Below, piece after piece: positions 17,643 through 20,997 of a DNA stretch of 20,997 nucleotides. Source of the stretch: Chrysochromulina tobinii (Eukaryota > Haptophyta > Prymnesiales > Chrysochromulinaceae); NCBI GenBank assembly GCA_001275005.1, contig JWZX01002883.1, positions 1 through 20,997 on the forward strand. Direction: 5' to 3'. Each line of letters begins with the position of its first letter. The stretch's first letter is position 1. Below the pieces are notes generated by a model. It was not told the origin of the DNA. It worked only from the letters and a program-made list of their open reading frames with translations, and did not search any database. A program made the position numbers and the translations under genes.

Positions 17643-19368
17643 ATGATCGCGATGCTCATGAACTGTGTAGCGGAGAAGACAAACGCCCACAGCGACATCA
17701 TCCGGTCGGTCGCGTTCTCCCCGGACGGGACCAAGATTGTGTCGGGATCGCACGACAAGACGATCAAAGTCTGGGATTTGGGTGCGCCGCGAGCCCTCAA
17801 ATCGCCCCTCTTTGGCCAAAACTGACGCCTGCTGGCTTGTCTGGCAGGCAAGCCCCCGGAGCGCCGGGGGGGGCGCGCCCTCGCTCCGCGTCGCTGCGCT
17901 CCGCGTCGCTCGGACGCCCCGCCCCCCGCGCTCCGCGCGGGGCTCATGCTGAGCGAGAAGACGAACGCCCACAGCGACCGGATCACGTCGGTGGCGTTCT
18001 CCCCGGACGGGACCAAGATCGTGTCTGGATCGGCTGACCGGACGATCAAAGTCTGGGATTCGGGTGCGCCAGAACCCTCAAAATCGCCCCTCCTTGGCCA
18101 AAACTGACTTCTGCTGCCTTGTCTGGCAGGCGCGCTGGGGCTGCTGAGCGAGAAGACGTACGCCCACAGCCGCCCAGTCCTCTCGGTCGTGTTTTCCCCG
18201 GACGCGACCAAGATCGTCTCGGGATCGGCTGATGGGACGATCAAAGTCTGGGAATTGAGGGATCAGCCAGTCGGAGAACGTACTTTTGTGGCCTCCATGG
18301 AAGACCAGGCTGTGATTCAAGAGGCCTACATGAATGGGTGCACACCCATGTCTATCAACGGCATCACTGTCACTTCGTGGGAAGAAATGGGGGAGACTTT
18401 TAATGAGGCAGAAGGCGAGGTCACGATCAAAGTCTGGGATTCAGGTGCGCCGCGAGCTCAAAATCGCCCCTCCTCGGCCAAATCTAACGCCTGCTGGCTT
18501 GTCTGGCAGACAAACTGGAGCTGCTGAGCGAGGAGAAGACGAACGCCCACCACCTCTACGTCAGGTCGGTGGCGTTTTCCCCGGACGGGACCAAGATTGT
18601 GTCCGGATCGGACGACGGGACGATCAAAGTCTGGGATTCGGGTGCGCTGCGCCCTCAAATCGCCCCTCCTCGGCCAAAACTGACGCCTGTTGGCTTGCCT
18701 GGCAGACAAGCTGGAGATGCTGAGCGAGAAGACGAAGGCCCACAGCGACAACATCAGGTCGGTCGTGTTTTCCCCGGACGGGACCAAGATTGTGTCCGGA
18801 TCGGACGACCAGACGATCAAAGTCTGGGATTTGGGTGCGCTGCAGCTCTCAAATCGCCCCTCATTGGCCAAAACTGACGCTTGTTGGCTTGCCTGGCAGG
18901 CAAACTGGAGCTGCTGAGCGCGAAGACGAACGCCCACAGCCAACTAATTTCATCGGTGGCGTTTTCCCCGGACGGGACCAAGATCGTGTCGGGATCGTGG
19001 GACAAGACGATCAAAGTCTGGGATTCTGGTGCGCCGCAAGCTCAAAATCGCCCCTCCTTGTCCAAAACTGACGCCTGTTGGCTTGTCTGGCAGCCACGCT
19101 GGGGCTGCTGAGCGAGAAGACGGACGCCCACAGCAACTGGATCAGGTCGGTGGCGTTCTCCCCGGACGGGACCAAGATTGTGTCTGGGTCGGACGACGGG
19201 ACGATCAAAGTCTGGGATCTGGTCAATTGGTCTCGCAAAGATCATTTGCTGTTCAATCGTACCACACAGCGATTTGTCTTGCTGCTGCTGTGGCTGAACA
19301 AATTCAGCATGAAGTTTCCTGATGATGTGCTTGATCTGCTCATTGAAGCTTGCTTGAAAAGCAGGTGA
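17643..19368 (+). CDS. WD40-repeat protein, one blade per exon, seven exons
   Basis: Exons 17643-17781, 17848-18063, 18130-18444, 18510-18641, 18706-18834, 18900-19028, 19094-19368; 444 aa. Each exon contributes one WD40 repeat of the form AHS-x4-SV(A/V)[12 protein letters not shown]-x-D-x-TIKVWD, preceded by a K/L-E-L/M-LSEKT linker, so seven blades fit one propeller. All introns are phase 1, 64-66 bp, and near-identical (GTGCGCC...CTTGTCTGGCAG), so exon units can multiply without frame damage. Exon 2 carries a GC-rich in-frame insertion. Exon 3 has about 60 extra residues of unrelated sequence ending in a second TIKVWD. The last exon ends in a distinct tail ([11 protein letters not shown]...[16 protein letters not shown]). 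Expected to be a protein-interaction scaffold; no partner can be inferred. Start is uncertain: 17643 is the nearest ATG, 17526 or an upstream exon is possible. Confidence 0.82.
17782..19093 (+). repeat. Tandem array of near-identical WD40 exon-intron units
   Basis: Six introns (17782-17847, 18064-18129, 18445-18509, 18642-18705, 18835-18899, 19029-19093) align over their whole length. All share a TCGCCCCTC block, a CTGAC or CTAAC motif about 22 nt from the acceptor and an end CTTG(T/C)CTGGCAG. The basic unit is about 194 bp (exon about 129 plus intron about 65), enlarged where exons 2 and 3 have insertions. Confidence 0.9.
17851..17942. mobile_element. GC-rich inverted-repeat insertion inside WD40 exon 2
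   Basis: Relative to the other exons about 90 bp of almost pure GC are inserted between the acceptor and the LSEKT codons. The ends are complementary: CGGAGCGCCGGGGGGGGCG on the left and CGCCCCGCCCCCCGCGCTCC on the right can pair imperfectly. The centre holds a direct repeat, GCTCCGCGTCGCT. The reading frame is preserved, adding about 30 Arg/Pro/Ala-rich residues. It could be a MITE-like element or a hairpin-type repeat; no target-site duplication was clearly identified. Confidence 0.5.
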
Positions 19369-19664
19369 GGCAGGCGGTGACGGCAACCGTGTGTCGCCCA
19401 ATTGGCCGTTACACGGTGCGGTTCGGTGCCACATATGCGTTATGCGATGAGCTACTGTCCTCGGGGAAAGATGCGTCGGGGCTCGTGAAGGTTGGTTGGC
19501 ACCTACACTTAATGCTACATGTAGCTTTTGGAATTGTGTGGAACTGAATTTCCAACGAGACACTTCTATGAACCTTTTTTCTGACTTGACTTGGCTTGCC
19601 TTGACTTTTTGCGGAATCCAACCAACCCCCGAAATAATCGCGTGTTCCAAGCCGGTAGCCGGCG
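19369..19664 (+). promoter_or_regulatory. Intergenic region with a CTTGACTTG-type element
   Basis: This gap holds the 3' end of the WD40 gene and the promoter of the right-edge gene. GACTTGACTTGGCTTGCCTT (continuing GACT) at 19583-19606 lies 59-82 bp upstream of the ATG at 19665, in sense orientation. No gene was seen. Confidence 0.4.
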
Positions 19665-20997
19665 ATGTCGGGCTGGCCGCCAGGGATCGGCCGCCCAGGA
19701 ACCCAAGAGATAGGGACGCAGACTATTCCGTCTGCTGCCAAATCATCGCGCCTGCACGAATCCGCCCAGGTTCGGCAAGAGTGGCTCCGGCGCGAGTTGG
19801 AAGCAGCTGAGGTGGCCGACGCTGTGCCGCCGCCGAGGCCTGAGACTACGCCGGCGGTGCGCGGCTTGATCGCTCTGCCGCTGACACCGAAGGCCGGCTC
19901 ACCACCGAAGGCTGGCTCACCAACGAGGAACCACTGGAACGCCTTCGGCGCGCGGACCGAAGGCGCTGCGGAGTTGTCGCCGCAGACCGTGTGGCGGCAG
20001 CGGCAGCAGGAGCAAGCGTCGATGCAGGCGCAGGCCGCGCCACAGTTGCCGGAATGGCTGGAATGGCTCATGGCGCTGCTGCAGCCGCCACCGCAGCCGC
20101 CGCCGACGCAGGGCCGGCCGAGGCGGCAGTGGACCCGGCCGCCGCCGCCTTCACAGCAGCCGCCGTCGACACTGCCGCAGCCGCAGCATCCGAGACGGCA
20201 GCAGTGGCAGCGGCCGCCGCCTCCGTGGCAGTCGCCGCCGTCGCGAGTGCCTGCATGCTCATCGCGGAGGCAGCCGCCATTGCGCACACCGCGGCCGGCG
20301 GCCGACGCAGCCACGTCGACACTGGACTCCTCGCGAGCGCCGCTGCCACCGGCTGCGGTCGCTCCCCCGCCACCACACACGCCGCTGCCGCCGCCGCGGC
20401 CCACATTGACAAACCCCTTCGTGCTGAACGCGCGCTCGGTACTGAGCCTCGGAGCGCGTGGCGGCAGCCTCAGCAACGGCCTCAGCAACGACCAGCCCCC
20501 GCCGCCAGCAAAGGAGCCGGACGCCGCCTCAGCAACGGGCGCCCGCAACAGCGCGGGGCGATCCGGGGGCGCGGCGTCCCAGTGCTTCAGCGCTGTCTTG
20601 GGCGCTGTGAGGCGTGCCTGGGAGGAGTCCTCCCAAATTTGGGAGGAGGACGGCGCTCGCCTTCCAAATCGGGTAGCCCTTGCAGTGCTCGCCTTCCTGA
20701 CGGCGGGGGCCCTCGCTTGGCTCCTCCTGGCGCACGCGCTACCGCTGCCTATGCGCCTGCCCTCGACTCCACATCCGCCGCTGCCGCCGCCCAAGCCGCC
20801 ATCGCCACCACCCATGCTACCTCCCCCTGCGCCCTACCCACCTCCGCCTCCGCTGCCGCGGCCGCCCATGCCCTTGCCGCCTCCACGGCCACCGAAGCCG
20901 CCGTCCCCTGCGCCGCTGCCCAGGCCGCCGCCGCCCAAGCCGCCCCCGCCTCCGTTGCCACAACCGCCCACGCCCAAGCCGCCATCGCCACCACCCA
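19665..20997 (+). CDS. Single-pass membrane protein with proline-rich stalk, cut by the right edge
   Basis: An open frame of 444 codons from ATG 19665 reaches the window end with no stop. Residues 1-336 are Pro/Gln/Arg-rich, with a WLEWLMALLQ stretch near 140 and no signal peptide. One hydrophobic segment (about 337-358, VALAVLAFLTAGALAWLLLA) is followed at once by a PPKPPSPPP-type extensin-like region that runs off the edge. This order suggests a type II membrane protein with a long cytosolic N-terminus and a proline-rich lumenal or extracellular stalk. In algae such stalks often precede a catalytic (for example glycosyltransferase) or pherophorin-like domain, which would lie outside the window. 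A competing minus-strand frame over the same DNA is Gly/Ala/Ser-rich and judged antisense. Identity beyond topology is unknown. Confidence 0.72.
   Translation, partial: MSGWPPGIGRPGTQEIGTQTIPSAAKSSRLHESAQVRQEWLRRELEAAEVADAVPPPRPETTPAVRGLIALPLTPKAGSPPKAGSPTRNHWNAFGARTEGAAELSPQTVWRQRQQEQASMQAQAAPQLPEWLEWLMALLQPPPQPPPTQGRPRRQWTRPPPPSQQPPSTLPQPQHPRRQQWQRPPPPWQSPPSRVPACSSRRQPPLRTPRPAADAATSTLDSSRAPLPPAAVAPPPPHTPLPPPRPTLTNPFVLNARSVLSLGARGGSLSNGLSNDQPPPPAKEPDAASATGARNSAGRSGGAASQCFSAVLGAVRRAWEESSQIWEEDGARLPNRVALAVLAFLTAGALAWLLLAHALPLPMRLPSTPHPPLPPPKPPSPPPMLPPPAPYPPPPPLPRPPMPLPPPRPPKPPSPAPLPRPPPPKPPPPPLPQPPTPKPPSPPP

Noticed and set aside
19409-20815. 468-codon minus-strand frame over the right-edge gene
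   Set aside because: Gly/Ala/Ser-rich low-complexity reading. The plus strand gives a better protein with a membrane segment and a typical proline-rich stalk.

Overview
The window looks like nuclear DNA of a GC-rich unicellular eukaryote, most likely an alga. Eight protein genes are confidently recognisable and two more run off the edges. Most are split by short GT-AG introns (64 to about 180 bp). GT-AG phase arithmetic restores full conserved domains across these introns, so the genes are eukaryotic and not bacterial contamination. A haptophyte (coccolithophore/prymnesiophyte-type) source is my guess from GC content, intron-borne minisatellites and a proline-rich type II membrane protein; it is not proven.

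Layout, left to right: (1) 441->1, minus, an unrecognised cysteine-containing protein cut by the left edge; (2) 994-2840, plus, a five-exon GH27 alpha-galactosidase; (3) 4795->3627, minus, a two-exon cytosolic-type NAD-dependent GAPDH; (4) 5557-8967, plus, a three-exon protein of about 1080 aa joining a DEAH-type RNA helicase, two CCCH zinc fingers and a BMT5-like (DUF2431) rRNA methyltransferase domain; (5) 14405->12071, minus, four exons of an SF2 helicase of the type I restriction HsdR family without the N-terminal nuclease domain; (6) 11891->9586, minus, six exons of a TFIIS-like protein that may be the C-terminal half of the same gene; (7) 15552->14524, minus, an intronless Josephin-UIM-UBX deubiquitinase (ataxin-3 type); (8) 15958-16599, plus, a possible GNAT-like protein; (9) 17643-19368, plus, seven exons each encoding one WD40 blade, made by tandem duplication of an exon-intron unit; (10) 19665->20997, plus, a transmembrane, proline-rich protein cut by the right edge.

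The most unusual signals are: the HsdR-type motor in a spliced eukaryotic gene and its in-frame continuation into a TFIIS-like protein lacking the acidic hairpin dipeptide; sense-strand tandem arrays of CTGAY inside the introns that look like multiplied branch-point motifs; repeated tandem duplications of splice junctions, some making acceptor-donor (AG|GTAAG) ratchet-like sites; a shared intron 3' end in two unrelated genes; and a sense-oriented CTTGACTTG element 60-190 bp upstream of four start codons.

The genes do not form an operon or an obvious pathway. Two (the DEAH fusion and the HsdR/TFIIS region) are nucleic-acid machines, one is ubiquitin-related, and the rest are housekeeping, carbohydrate or surface proteins. 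All exon boundaries are my reading from frame, GT-AG signals and domain continuity; no transcript data were available.
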